Positions 1 through 7,116 of a stretch of 7,669 nucleotides of DNA are shown one piece after another. The stretch spans positions 1-7,669 of the forward strand of contig CAZZVQ010000183.1 of the NCBI GenBank assembly GCA_964657565.1. The letters run 5' to 3'. Made by a program: the position numbers and the translations under genes. The DNA comes from JAVVHH01 sp964657565 (GTDB lineage Bacteria; Pseudomonadota; Alphaproteobacteria; Acetobacterales; Acetobacteraceae). Below the pieces are notes generated by a model, which saw nothing but the letters and a program-made list of their open reading frames with translations, was not told the origin of the DNA and searched no databases. Every line of letters starts with the position of its first letter. Position 1 is the stretch's first letter.

Positions 1-1194
1 TGCGCGCCGGTGCTGGTCGCGGCGGGGGCGGACGTGCCGGTGCGGTTGACGCCGCTCGACTTGGCGCTGCTGCCGGAGGCGGGGCCGGGGGACGTCATGC
101 TGCCGGCGCATGCGGCGGTGCCGGTTCGGGTGGCCGGGCCGGGGCGGGTGGCGCTGGCGTTGGCCGCCGGGACGGGGGCGCTGACGGGGAATTCCGGCGC
201 TTGGGCGGGCGATGGGGCTTTGGCGCGGGACCTGTTTGCGTCGGGGGTGGTGACGCTCGTCAATCCGACGGACGTGCCGGCGCCGGTGGCGTTGCGCTGG
301 ACGGCGGAGACGCCGTGGCCGGCGTTGGCGGCGGGGCTTGTGTCGAAGCGGTTCTTCGGGGCGGCCGGGTCATTCGAGGTGCCGATCACGGGGCCGGGGA
401 CGGTGGCGATTGCGGGGGATGGCTCGTTGCTGCTGCAGATGGCGGATGGGCGGTTGCGGCGGGGGCGGACGATCACGGTCGAGGGTGAGGGGACGCTGGT
501 GGTGACGCACGGGACGGGGGCGGTGGCCGTGTCGATGACGGCGCCGGGCGTCTCGCCGTGGCCGCCGGCGGCGCCGCGGGACCTGGCGTTGCCGGGCTCG
601 ATCGCGCTGGAGGGGGCGGCGATGGCGTTGACGGTGCAGCCGGCCGGGCCGGCGCTGCTGCACGCGACGACGACGGCGCCGGTGCTGCTGGGCCTGGGGG
701 ATGCGCCGCCGGAGCTGTTCGCGGCGGGGGCGGAATTCCACCGTGCGGTGCCGGGTGGGGCGACGGTGCTGCGGCTGTATCCGCCGCAGGACGGCAGCCT
801 GTCGGGGACGCTGACGGTGGCGGCGGAGCCGATCCGGCCGGCGCAGGAGGGGGTGGGCGACGCCGTCGCGGTGGCGCCCGGGCAGAGTGCGGCGTTCGGC
901 TTCACGCTGGCGCGGGCGGCGACGGTCGGGGTGGGCGTGCGGGCGGAGCCGGACCGGGCGGAGGTGCGGCTGCTGGATGCGCGGGGGGCGGTGCTGGGCG
1001 AGGGTGTGGCGCAACTGCAGTCGCTGCGGGCGGGGCGATACGTGCTGGAGGCGCGGGTGCCGCCGGATGCGCCGGCGACGACGTTGCGGCCGGCGCTGGT
1101 GGGCATCGCGCCGCGGGGCAACGGGCCGCCGCCGGACGTGGTGCAGGGGTATCTCGAACTGGTCGGGCTGGCGCCCGTGGAGACCGGCAAATGA
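1..1194 (+). CDS. Uncharacterised beta-rich protein with PPC-like C-terminus (5' truncated by window)
   Basis: The frame is open from the first base to a TGA at 1192-1194, giving 397 visible residues. It begins Cys-Ala-Pro-Val with no start signal, so the true start is probably upstream; the GTG at 10 has no convincing ribosome site. I do not recognise the family. The composition is Gly, Ala, Val, Pro and Leu with almost no Lys and a single Cys at the window edge. Short hairpin-like stretches recur (GPGRVALALA, GPGTVAIAGDG, GEGTLVVTHG), which suggests a beta-sandwich protein. Residues about 284-372 (APGQSAAFGFTL, then DARGAVLGEG, then LRAGRYVLEARV) resemble a bacterial pre-peptidase C-terminal (PPC) domain. 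No membrane segment is visible, and export cannot be judged without the N-terminus. The stop overlaps the start of the macroglobulin gene by four bases (ATGA), so the two are probably translationally coupled. That context suggests a role in the same envelope process, which is inference. Confidence 0.75.
   Translation, partial: CAPVLVAAGADVPVRLTPLDLALLPEAGPGDVMLPAHAAVPVRVAGPGRVALALAAGTGALTGNSGAWAGDGALARDLFASGVVTLVNPTDVPAPVALRWTAETPWPALAAGLVSKRFFGAAGSFEVPITGPGTVAIAGDGSLLLQMADGRLRRGRTITVEGEGTLVVTHGTGAVAVSMTAPGVSPWPPAAPRDLALPGSIALEGAAMALTVQPAGPALLHATTTAPVLLGLGDAPPELFAAGAEFHRAVPGGATVLRLYPPQDGSLSGTLTVAAEPIRPAQEGVGDAVAVAPGQSAAFGFTLARAATVGVGVRAEPDRAEVRLLDARGAVLGEGVAQLQSLRAGRYVLEARVPPDAPATTLRPALVGIAPRGNGPPPDVVQGYLELVGLAPVETGK
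1179..1183 (+). promoter_or_regulatory. Ribosome binding site for the macroglobulin gene
   Basis: GGAGA lies inside the last codons of the upstream gene, 7 bases before the ATG at 1191. It supports the ATG in the ATGA overlap as the real start rather than any of the in-frame upstream starts (for example at 558). Confidence 0.65.
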
Positions 1195-4100
1195 AGCGAT
1201 TGCTGCTGGCCCTGCTGTTGTTGGCCGCGCCTGCGTTGGCACAGGCGCCGGCGCTCGACCGGTTGCAGCGGGCGGATGGGGCGCCGGTGCTGCCGGACCG
1301 GTTCCTGCGCAGTTGGGACCCGGTCACGGTGCTGCTGCCCACGGATACCGCGCCGGCCAATTTAGGGCCGGAGGATCATCCGGAGCGGGTCGTCACGCTG
1401 GAGCCGCCGCATCCGGGGGCGTGGACGTGGCTGGGGCCGCGGACGCTGCAATTCCGGCCGGCGGAGGCGTGGGAGCCGCTGCGGCGGGAGGTGGTCACGG
1501 TCGCGGGCAAGGCGACGACGCTGGTGCCGCTGCTGCCGTTGCCGGTGCGGACCGGGCCGGAGGGGAGCGACACCGGCATCGCCGGGCTGGACACGGTGGC
1601 GCTGACCTTCGCGGCGCCGGTGGATGTCGGCGCGCTGAAGCGGCTGCTCAGCATCGAGCTGGCCCCGCAACCGGGATTGGCCGGTTCGGTCCAGGCGCTG
1701 ACGCCGGCCGATTTCGACGTGCGCCCGGTGGAGCGGGCGGCGCGGGCGGAGCAGCAGACCTATCTCGTCGTGCTGCGCCGGCCGGTGCCGGACGGGCGAA
1801 TCGCCAAGCTGCGGCTGCTGCTGTCGGACGCGGCCGGGCTGGACGACCCGACCTTCGAGCTCTCGCTGCGCAGCGCGGTGCCGTTCGCCAATACGGACAC
1901 CTATTGCGGCGACGGCTACAACCATACCACCGCCGACGGCGCCACGGTGTGCACGCCCGATACCGGCGCGCCCCCGGGACCGGCGCGGCTGGTGCTGCAA
2001 TTCTCCTCCATGCCGGCCGAGCTCGACCCGGTGGCGGCGCGCGACACGCTGCGGTTCACGCCGCCGGTCGATGATTTGCGGGTCAGTACGGGCGGCGAGA
2101 GCGAGCTAAGGCTGCAGGGCAAGTTCGCGCCGGGGACGACCTACACGCTGACGGTGGCGCCGGGGACGCTGAAGGACACCGCCGGGCGCGTGCTGGCCAA
2201 GCCGGTGCTGACGCGCTTCACCTTCGTGCCGGCCACGCCGAGCCTGGCGTGGGACGCGCGGGAAGGCATCGTCGAGCGGTTCGGGCCGCAGATGGTGCCG
2301 TTGCGCGGGTTCGGGTTCGACCGGGCGGACATCCGCATCCACGCCATCGACCCGCTGAGCCGCGATTTCTGGCCATTCCCCCGCGCCGGCGTGACCACGA
2401 GCGACGAGACGGCGCCGCCGCTCCCGGGCAACGAACCGGCGCGCTACGCCGATGCCGGGCCGATCTCAGGCGACGACATGGCGGCGCGGATCAAGGCGCT
2501 GGGCTCGCCGGCGGTCAGCGCGCTGATGGACCTGCCGATCCGGCGCGGCGGCGTGAACGCGAAGTTCGGGATCGACCTGGCGCCGTCGCTGACCGGCATC
2601 GCCGGCAAGGAGCAGCCCGGCGCCTACCTCGTCGGGATGCGGCCGGTGAATGGCAGCACGCGGCAATGGATGCGCGTGCAGGTGACCGATCTGGTGCTGA
2701 GCACGGTGGAGGAGGCGGACCGGGTGCGGTTCGTGGTGACCTCGTTGGGGACGGCGCAGCCGGTGGCGGGCGCGGAAATCCGGCTCGAGGGCGAGCAGGA
2801 TGACGGCTTCGCGACGCTGGCGCATGGCGTGACGGGGGCGGATGGGGCTTGGGTGTTGGCGGCCCCGCTGCCGAAGGGGAAGGATGGCGACGCGCCGACG
2901 CTGCGGCGGATCGTGGTCACCAAGGCGACCGATACGCTGGTGCTGGATCCGCAACGGGGGCCGCAGCAATACGCGCGGGGGAACTGGACGCGGCCGGGCT
3001 CGCCGTGGCTCGGCTGGACGGCGTCGGACCCGGCGGATCGGCGCGAGGCGGCGCAGACCCTCTGCCACGTCTACGCGGAGCGCCCGATCTACCGGCCGGA
3101 GGAGCCGATGCTGATCGCCGGCATGATCCGGCGCTACCGGGGCGGCGCGCTGGCGTTCGCGCAGGGCAACGGCGAGGTGGTGGTCACCGGGCCGAACCAG
3201 CAGGAGTGGCGCATCGCGGCGCCGCTGGACGATGCGGGCGGGTTCCACGTGCGGTTCGACGCCAAGACGGACGCGACCGGCGATTACGCGATCCAATACG
3301 TGCCGGCGAACGGCGAAGGATGCGGCGGCATCTCGGTGAAGAAGGAGGCCTATCGCCTGCCGACCTTCGAGGTGGTGCTGGCCGGACCGGAGCGGACACC
3401 GCTGGATCAACCGTTCACGGTCGATCTGCTGGCGCGGTTCTTCGCCGGCGGCACGTTGTCGGAGCGGCCCTTGCAATGGCGGGTGACGCAGACGCCGTTC
3501 GTATGGTCACCACCCGGTCGCGACGGGTTCGTGTTCAGCAGCGATAGCCGCTTCGCCGGGGAGAGCACTTTCCGCTCGACGCCGGTGCTGAACCGCGAGG
3601 GCAAGACGGATGCGGGCGGGTCGGCGCAGTTGGCGCTGGATCCGCTGCTGGAGCCGACGGCGCAGCCGCGGCAGTACACGGTCGAGGCGACGGTCACCGG
3701 CGACGACGACATCCAGGTGCGCGGGGTCAAGCGGATCACCGCGCTGCCGCCATTCGTGCTGGGGCTGAAGGTGCCGCGCTACATCGCGCAGGTGGGCGCG
3801 ATCGATCCGGAGATCCTGGCGCTGGACGGCGACGGCAAGCCGGTGGAGGGGCTGCCGATCACGGTGCGGCTGATCCATCGGCAGTGGAATTCGGTGCTGC
3901 AGGCGAGCGACTTCGCCCAGGGGGCGGCGAAGTATCAGACGCAGGTGCTGGACGAGACGGTCGAGGAGCGGCGCGTGACCAGCGCGGCGGACGCGGTGCC
4001 GATGCATTTCGGCATCTCCGAGGCCGGGGTGTATCTCGTCGAGCTGTCGGCGGAGGACAAGGCCGGGCGGCGGCAGACGGTGCGGGTGGATTTGTTCGCG

Positions 4101-6878
4101 GCCGGGTCGACGCCGGTGACGTGGTCGCGGCCGCCGTCGCAGACGGTCACGCTGTCGGCGGACAAGGACAGCTACGCGCCGGGCGAGACGGCGACGGTGA
4201 TCATCCAGAGCCCGTTCCAGACGGCGCGGGCGCTGGCGGTGATCGAGGAGCCGGAGGGGCGGTTCCGCACGCAATGGGTGGACGTGGCGAACGGGTTCGG
4301 GCGGCTGCAGGTGCCGTTGCGCAAGCAGCAGGTGCCGCGGCTGGCGGTGCATGTGCTGCTGATGCGGGGGCGGCTGCCCGGCACCGCCGCAGCGACGGCG
4401 CCGTTCGATCAGGGCAAGCCGGTGACGCTGGCGGCGACGAAGTGGCTGACCGTGACGCCGGTGGAGAACCGGGTGCGCGTCGCGTTCGACGCCCCGGCGA
4501 CGGCGCGGCCGGGCGAGGAGATCGACCTAGTGCTGCATCTGTCCGACGAGGGCGGCCGGCCGTTGGCGGGGGAGGCGACGGTCTGGCTGCTGGACCAGGC
4601 GGTGCTGGCGCTGGCCAAGGAGCAGCCGCTCGACCCGCTGCCGGCGTTCATCGTCGACCGGCCGACCAAGATGGCGGCGCGGGATACGCGCAACATGGCG
4701 TTCGGCGTGCTGCCGCTGCAGGAGAACCCGGGCGGCGACGAGAACGGCGATTTCGGCATGGAGAACATCTCCGTGCGCAAGAACTTCACGCCGATGCCGT
4801 TCTATGAGCCGCGGGTACGGGTCGGGGCGGACGGGACGGCGCGGCTGCGGGTCAAGCTGCCGGACAGCCTGACCGTGTTCAACCTGCGGGCCAAGGCGAT
4901 CAGCGGTCCCGACCGGTTCGGCTTCGGGACCGGGCAGATCCGGGTGCGGCAGCCGGTGGTGGCGCAGCCGGCGCTGCCGCGGTTCGTGCGGCCGGGCGAC
5001 ACGTTCATGGCCGGGCTGATCGGGCGCGTGGTCGAGGGGCCCAGCGGGGCCGGGCGGGCCGTGTTGTCGCTCGAGAACCTGGTGGCGCAGGGGGCGACCG
5101 AGCAGACGCTGAACTGGGATGGCGGCCGGCCGGCGCGGGTGGATTTCTCGGTGAGTGTGCCGGAGCCGGCGCCGAATGTGACCACGGCGCGGGTGCGGAT
5201 GCTGCTGCAGCGGAGCGCCGACAAGGTGAGCGATGCGGTGCAGATCGAGCTGCCGATCCGGCCGGACCGGCCGGTGGTGCATCGGCGGGATCTGCTCGCG
5301 ACCGGGCCCGGCGGGGTCGAGGTGCCGGGGATCGCCGACCCGGTGCGGCCGGCGTCGTATCGCCGGCAGGTCACGGTGGCGAGCGATCCGGAGGTGACGC
5401 GGCTGGTCGCCGGCGTCGGCGCGCTGGTGCGGTTCCCGGTCGGGGGCACGGAGCAGCGCGTGGCGCTGGCGACCGGCGAGTTGGCGCTGCTGCCGTTCAC
5501 GCCGCTGATGGACGCGGCCGGGCTGCGCGAGCGGGTGGGCGGCGACGTGGCGGCGGCGGCCGACGCGGTGCGGCGGTCGACGGACGACAACGGGCTGGTC
5601 GCGTTCTGGCCGCGCACGCCGGGGAGCGTCTGGCTGACGGCGGCGTCGTATCGGATGTTGGTTGCCGCCGGACGGGCCGGGATGCCGGTCGACAAGCCGA
5701 CGGTCGAGCGGATGGCCAAGGCGCTGATGGCGTCGCTGCGGTCCGACTACCCGCATCTGCTGTCGGGCTACGCGGTGGTCGAGCGGGTGGCGGCGCTGAC
5801 GGCGCTGGCCGATGGCGGCACCATCGAGGCGGGCGACGCGGCGGAGTTGGCGCGGCGGGCGCAATCGATGCCGACCGGGTCGGTGGCGGAGATCGCGACG
5901 GTGCTGGCGCGGCTGCCGCAGCGGGACGAGCGGTTGCTGGCCGAGGTGGTGGCGGTGCTGTGGGGCCGGGTGAACTTTCTCAGCCGGGACGGCAAGCCGG
6001 CCTATGGCGGGCTGACCGATGCGGCGGCGACGGCGACGATCCTGCCGTCAGAGGCGCGGAGCTTGGCGGAGGTGGTGCAGGCGGTGGCGATTGCGGCGCC
6101 GGCCGATCCGCGGCTGCCGGTGTTGCGGGCGGGGCTGGTGGGGCTGGCTTCGGGCCAGGGCTGGGGCAGCACGAACGCGACCGCGGCGGCGCTGCGGGCG
6201 CTGGCGGCGGCGTGGCAGGCGCCGAGCGCGCCCGTGACGGCGGGGATCGCGTTGCCGGACCGGCCGGTGACGGGAGCGCTGGACCGGGACCGGCCGCTGC
6301 TGCAGGGCTCGACCACGCGACAAGGGGCGGTGCGGGTGACCGGGCCGGCCGGGTTGGCGGTGCTGGCGGCGACCGACTACGTGCCGGTCGAACCCGGGGC
6401 GCAGGCACGGGCGGAGCAGCACGGCTTCGTGCTGACGCGCAGCTACTACCGGGTGGCGCGGGGTGATGCGCCGATGGAGCGGCTGGAAGCGGCGGACGGC
6501 ACGGTTTCCCTCACGGTGGGCGACGTGGTCGAGGAGGTGGACGAGGTGGTCACGCCGGCCGATCGCGGCCAGGTGGCGCTGCATCTGCCGCTGCCGGCCG
6601 GGTTGGAGCCGCTGAACCCGGCGCTCGCGACGGCGCCGGCGGAGGCGGCCCCCTCGGCGGGGCCGACCGTGCCGCCGGCGTGGTCGTCGTATGGGGATGA
6701 CGAGGTGCTGCATGTCTGGCTGACGCTCCCGCGCGGGACGGCGGTGCTGCGGACGCGGATGCGGGCGACGCTGGCCGGGTCGTTCACGGCGCCGCCGGCG
6801 ACGGCGGAGATGCTGTACGATGCCGGCGTGACGGGCAGTTCGGCAGGGCAGCGTGTCGTCGTCAGCCGCTCGCCGTAG
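1191..6878 (+). CDS. Bacterial alpha-2-macroglobulin, thioester-less variant (YfhM/YfaS family)
   Basis: This 1895-residue protein is full length for a large bacterial alpha-2-macroglobulin, a periplasmic protease-trapping protein. Residues 1-19 are a Sec signal peptide: MKR, a Leu/Ala core, and AxA-type sites after Ala17 or Ala19. There is no lipobox Cys, so a soluble periplasmic protein is predicted, unlike lipoprotein YfhM of E. coli. N-terminal macroglobulin (MG) domains follow. The MG2 signature is at about 624-720 (ERPIYRPEEPMLIAGMIRRY). A bait-region-type domain begins near 985 (DKDSYAPGETATVIIQSPF). The conserved A2M core is at about 1190-1275 (VRKNFTPMPFYEP, LPDSLTVFNLRAKA, LPRFVRPGD). 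A helical thioester-type domain spans about 1395-1690, and a C-terminal MG region ends in the usual LPAGLEPLNP and MLYDAGVTGSS. The thioester motif reads FPVGGTEQ, with Gly1419 where Cys belongs. The only cysteines are C239, C254, C625 and C711, so covalent capture through this motif is not possible. The ATG at 1191 is chosen for the signal peptide and the GGAGA site. A pbpC-type gene follows, as in E. coli yfhM-pbpC. Confidence 0.93.
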   Translation: MKRLLLALLLLAAPALAQAPALDRLQRADGAPVLPDRFLRSWDPVTVLLPTDTAPANLGPEDHPERVVTLEPPHPGAWTWLGPRTLQFRPAEAWEPLRREVVTVAGKATTLVPLLPLPVRTGPEGSDTGIAGLDTVALTFAAPVDVGALKRLLSIELAPQPGLAGSVQALTPADFDVRPVERAARAEQQTYLVVLRRPVPDGRIAKLRLLLSDAAGLDDPTFELSLRSAVPFANTDTYCGDGYNHTTADGATVCTPDTGAPPGPARLVLQFSSMPAELDPVAARDTLRFTPPVDDLRVSTGGESELRLQGKFAPGTTYTLTVAPGTLKDTAGRVLAKPVLTRFTFVPATPSLAWDAREGIVERFGPQMVPLRGFGFDRADIRIHAIDPLSRDFWPFPRAGVTTSDETAPPLPGNEPARYADAGPISGDDMAARIKALGSPAVSALMDLPIRRGGVNAKFGIDLAPSLTGIAGKEQPGAYLVGMRPVNGSTRQWMRVQVTDLVLSTVEEADRVRFVVTSLGTAQPVAGAEIRLEGEQDDGFATLAHGVTGADGAWVLAAPLPKGKDGDAPTLRRIVVTKATDTLVLDPQRGPQQYARGNWTRPGSPWLGWTASDPADRREAAQTLCHVYAERPIYRPEEPMLIAGMIRRYRGGALAFAQGNGEVVVTGPNQQEWRIAAPLDDAGGFHVRFDAKTDATGDYAIQYVPANGEGCGGISVKKEAYRLPTFEVVLAGPERTPLDQPFTVDLLARFFAGGTLSERPLQWRVTQTPFVWSPPGRDGFVFSSDSRFAGESTFRSTPVLNREGKTDAGGSAQLALDPLLEPTAQPRQYTVEATVTGDDDIQVRGVKRITALPPFVLGLKVPRYIAQVGAIDPEILALDGDGKPVEGLPITVRLIHRQWNSVLQASDFAQGAAKYQTQVLDETVEERRVTSAADAVPMHFGISEAGVYLVELSAEDKAGRRQTVRVDLFAAGSTPVTWSRPPSQTVTLSADKDSYAPGETATVIIQSPFQTARALAVIEEPEGRFRTQWVDVANGFGRLQVPLRKQQVPRLAVHVLLMRGRLPGTAAATAPFDQGKPVTLAATKWLTVTPVENRVRVAFDAPATARPGEEIDLVLHLSDEGGRPLAGEATVWLLDQAVLALAKEQPLDPLPAFIVDRPTKMAARDTRNMAFGVLPLQENPGGDENGDFGMENISVRKNFTPMPFYEPRVRVGADGTARLRVKLPDSLTVFNLRAKAISGPDRFGFGTGQIRVRQPVVAQPALPRFVRPGDTFMAGLIGRVVEGPSGAGRAVLSLENLVAQGATEQTLNWDGGRPARVDFSVSVPEPAPNVTTARVRMLLQRSADKVSDAVQIELPIRPDRPVVHRRDLLATGPGGVEVPGIADPVRPASYRRQVTVASDPEVTRLVAGVGALVRFPVGGTEQRVALATGELALLPFTPLMDAAGLRERVGGDVAAAADAVRRSTDDNGLVAFWPRTPGSVWLTAASYRMLVAAGRAGMPVDKPTVERMAKALMASLRSDYPHLLSGYAVVERVAALTALADGGTIEAGDAAELARRAQSMPTGSVAEIATVLARLPQRDERLLAEVVAVLWGRVNFLSRDGKPAYGGLTDAAATATILPSEARSLAEVVQAVAIAAPADPRLPVLRAGLVGLASGQGWGSTNATAAALRALAAAWQAPSAPVTAGIALPDRPVTGALDRDRPLLQGSTTRQGAVRVTGPAGLAVLAATDYVPVEPGAQARAEQHGFVLTRSYYRVARGDAPMERLEAADGTVSLTVGDVVEEVDEVVTPADRGQVALHLPLPAGLEPLNPALATAPAEAAPSAGPTVPPAWSSYGDDEVLHVWLTLPRGTAVLRTRMRATLAGSFTAPPATAEMLYDAGVTGSSAGQRVVVSRSP

Positions 6879-6954
6879 CGCATGAGCGGGGCCCGTCGAC
6901 ACCCTCTCCCGCTGGCGCTACGCCATTCACACATCGTGCTCCGACCCTTGTACT

Positions 6955-6984
6955 CGTCACCCCTGGGCTTGACCCGGGGGCCCA
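6955..6984 (-). repeat. REP-like palindrome, left copy
   Basis: CGTCA is followed by a hairpin: the stem CCCCTGGG (6960-6967) pairs with CCCGGGGG (6973-6980) through seven Watson-Crick pairs and one T/G wobble around the loop CTTGA. The core GGGCTTGACCC is the reverse complement of the core of the right copy. The strand label only records that the copies are opposed. No T-run follows the stem, so it is not a canonical intrinsic terminator, though it could still protect the 3' end of the macroglobulin message. Confidence 0.75.
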
Positions 6985-7028
6985 CGGTGCCGCTAGCCCT
7001 TTGTTTTAGTGCAAAGTTCCTGCCGCCC

Positions 7029-7058
7029 TGGATTGCCGGGTCAAGCCCGGCAATGACG
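7029..7058 (+). repeat. REP-like palindrome, right copy (GGGTCAAGCCC type)
   Basis: A perfect 9-bp stem, ATTGCCGGG (7032-7040) and CCCGGCAAT (7046-7054), encloses the 5-base loop TCAAG. TGG precedes it and GACG follows it. This is the familiar alphaproteobacterial intergenic palindrome; translated, it gives the spurious peptide WIAGSSPAMT that turns up in many automatic annotations. It lies 58 bases upstream of the next gene's start. Confidence 0.85.
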
Positions 7059-7104
7059 GGTTTGAGGCTCGTCTCATGATGTGTGCATCCCGTAGCTCGC
7101 CAGC

Positions 7105-7109
7105 GGGAG
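7105..7109 (+). promoter_or_regulatory. Ribosome binding site of the pbpC-like gene, inside the right repeat arm
   Basis: GGGAG sits 7 bases before the ATG at 7117 and is a good Shine-Dalgarno sequence. It is also part of the right terminal inverted repeat (7098-7114), so the left arm (CTCCC at 6906-6910) is exactly complementary to it. I see no convincing promoter in the 238-bp spacer, so whether this gene has its own promoter or is read through from the macroglobulin gene is open. Confidence 0.7.
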
Positions 7110-7116
7110 AGGGTTC

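Larger units (their letters stand above)
6901..7114. repeat. Nested quasi-palindromic intergenic element with 17-bp terminal inverted repeats
   Basis: The left end accctctcccgctggcg (6901-6917) is the exact reverse complement of 7098-7114. Pairing continues inward with interruptions: CTACG at 6918-6922 matches CGTAG at 7091-7095 after a 2-base offset, CACACATC at 6928-6935 matches GATGTGTG at 7078-7085, and CGTCA at 6955-6959 matches TGACG at 7054-7058. GGGCTTGACCC at 6965-6975 matches GGGTCAAGCCC at 7038-7048. Nearly the whole gap between the two genes is therefore one large imperfect inverted repeat containing two smaller hairpins. It resembles a REP doublet (BIME) or MITE-like element. I see no target-site duplication at its edges and no reading frame that looks real inside it. 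Confidence 0.85.

Noticed and set aside
558..1190. Extension of the macroglobulin frame upstream to a start at 558 (211 extra residues)
   Set aside because: The translation is a low-complexity Gly/Ala/Arg string overlapping the real upstream gene. The ATG at 1191 has a Shine-Dalgarno site and begins a textbook signal peptide.
4527..5864. 445-codon minus-strand frame
   Set aside because: Arg/His/Pro-rich shadow of the macroglobulin gene. High GC with G-ending codons removes stops on the opposite strand. The same applies to minus-strand frames at 370-1242, 2466-3476, 3507-4352 and 6048-6902.
6999..7016. Small stem CTTTG/CAAAG in the AT-richer middle of the spacer, considered as promoter or operator
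   Set aside because: The stem is only 5 bp, and no paired -35/-10 boxes could be assigned with confidence.
6955..7058. CRISPR-like repeat pair or intrinsic terminator
   Set aside because: Only two copies, in opposite orientation, and no regular spacers. Neither stem is followed by a T-run; the nearest TTTT at 7004-7007 is not adjacent to a stem.
6882..7079. 65-codon + strand frame in the spacer
   Set aside because: It contains WIAGSSPAMT, the well-known spurious translation of the GGGTCAAGCCC palindrome, and reads through the repeat. No ribosome site or family resemblance.
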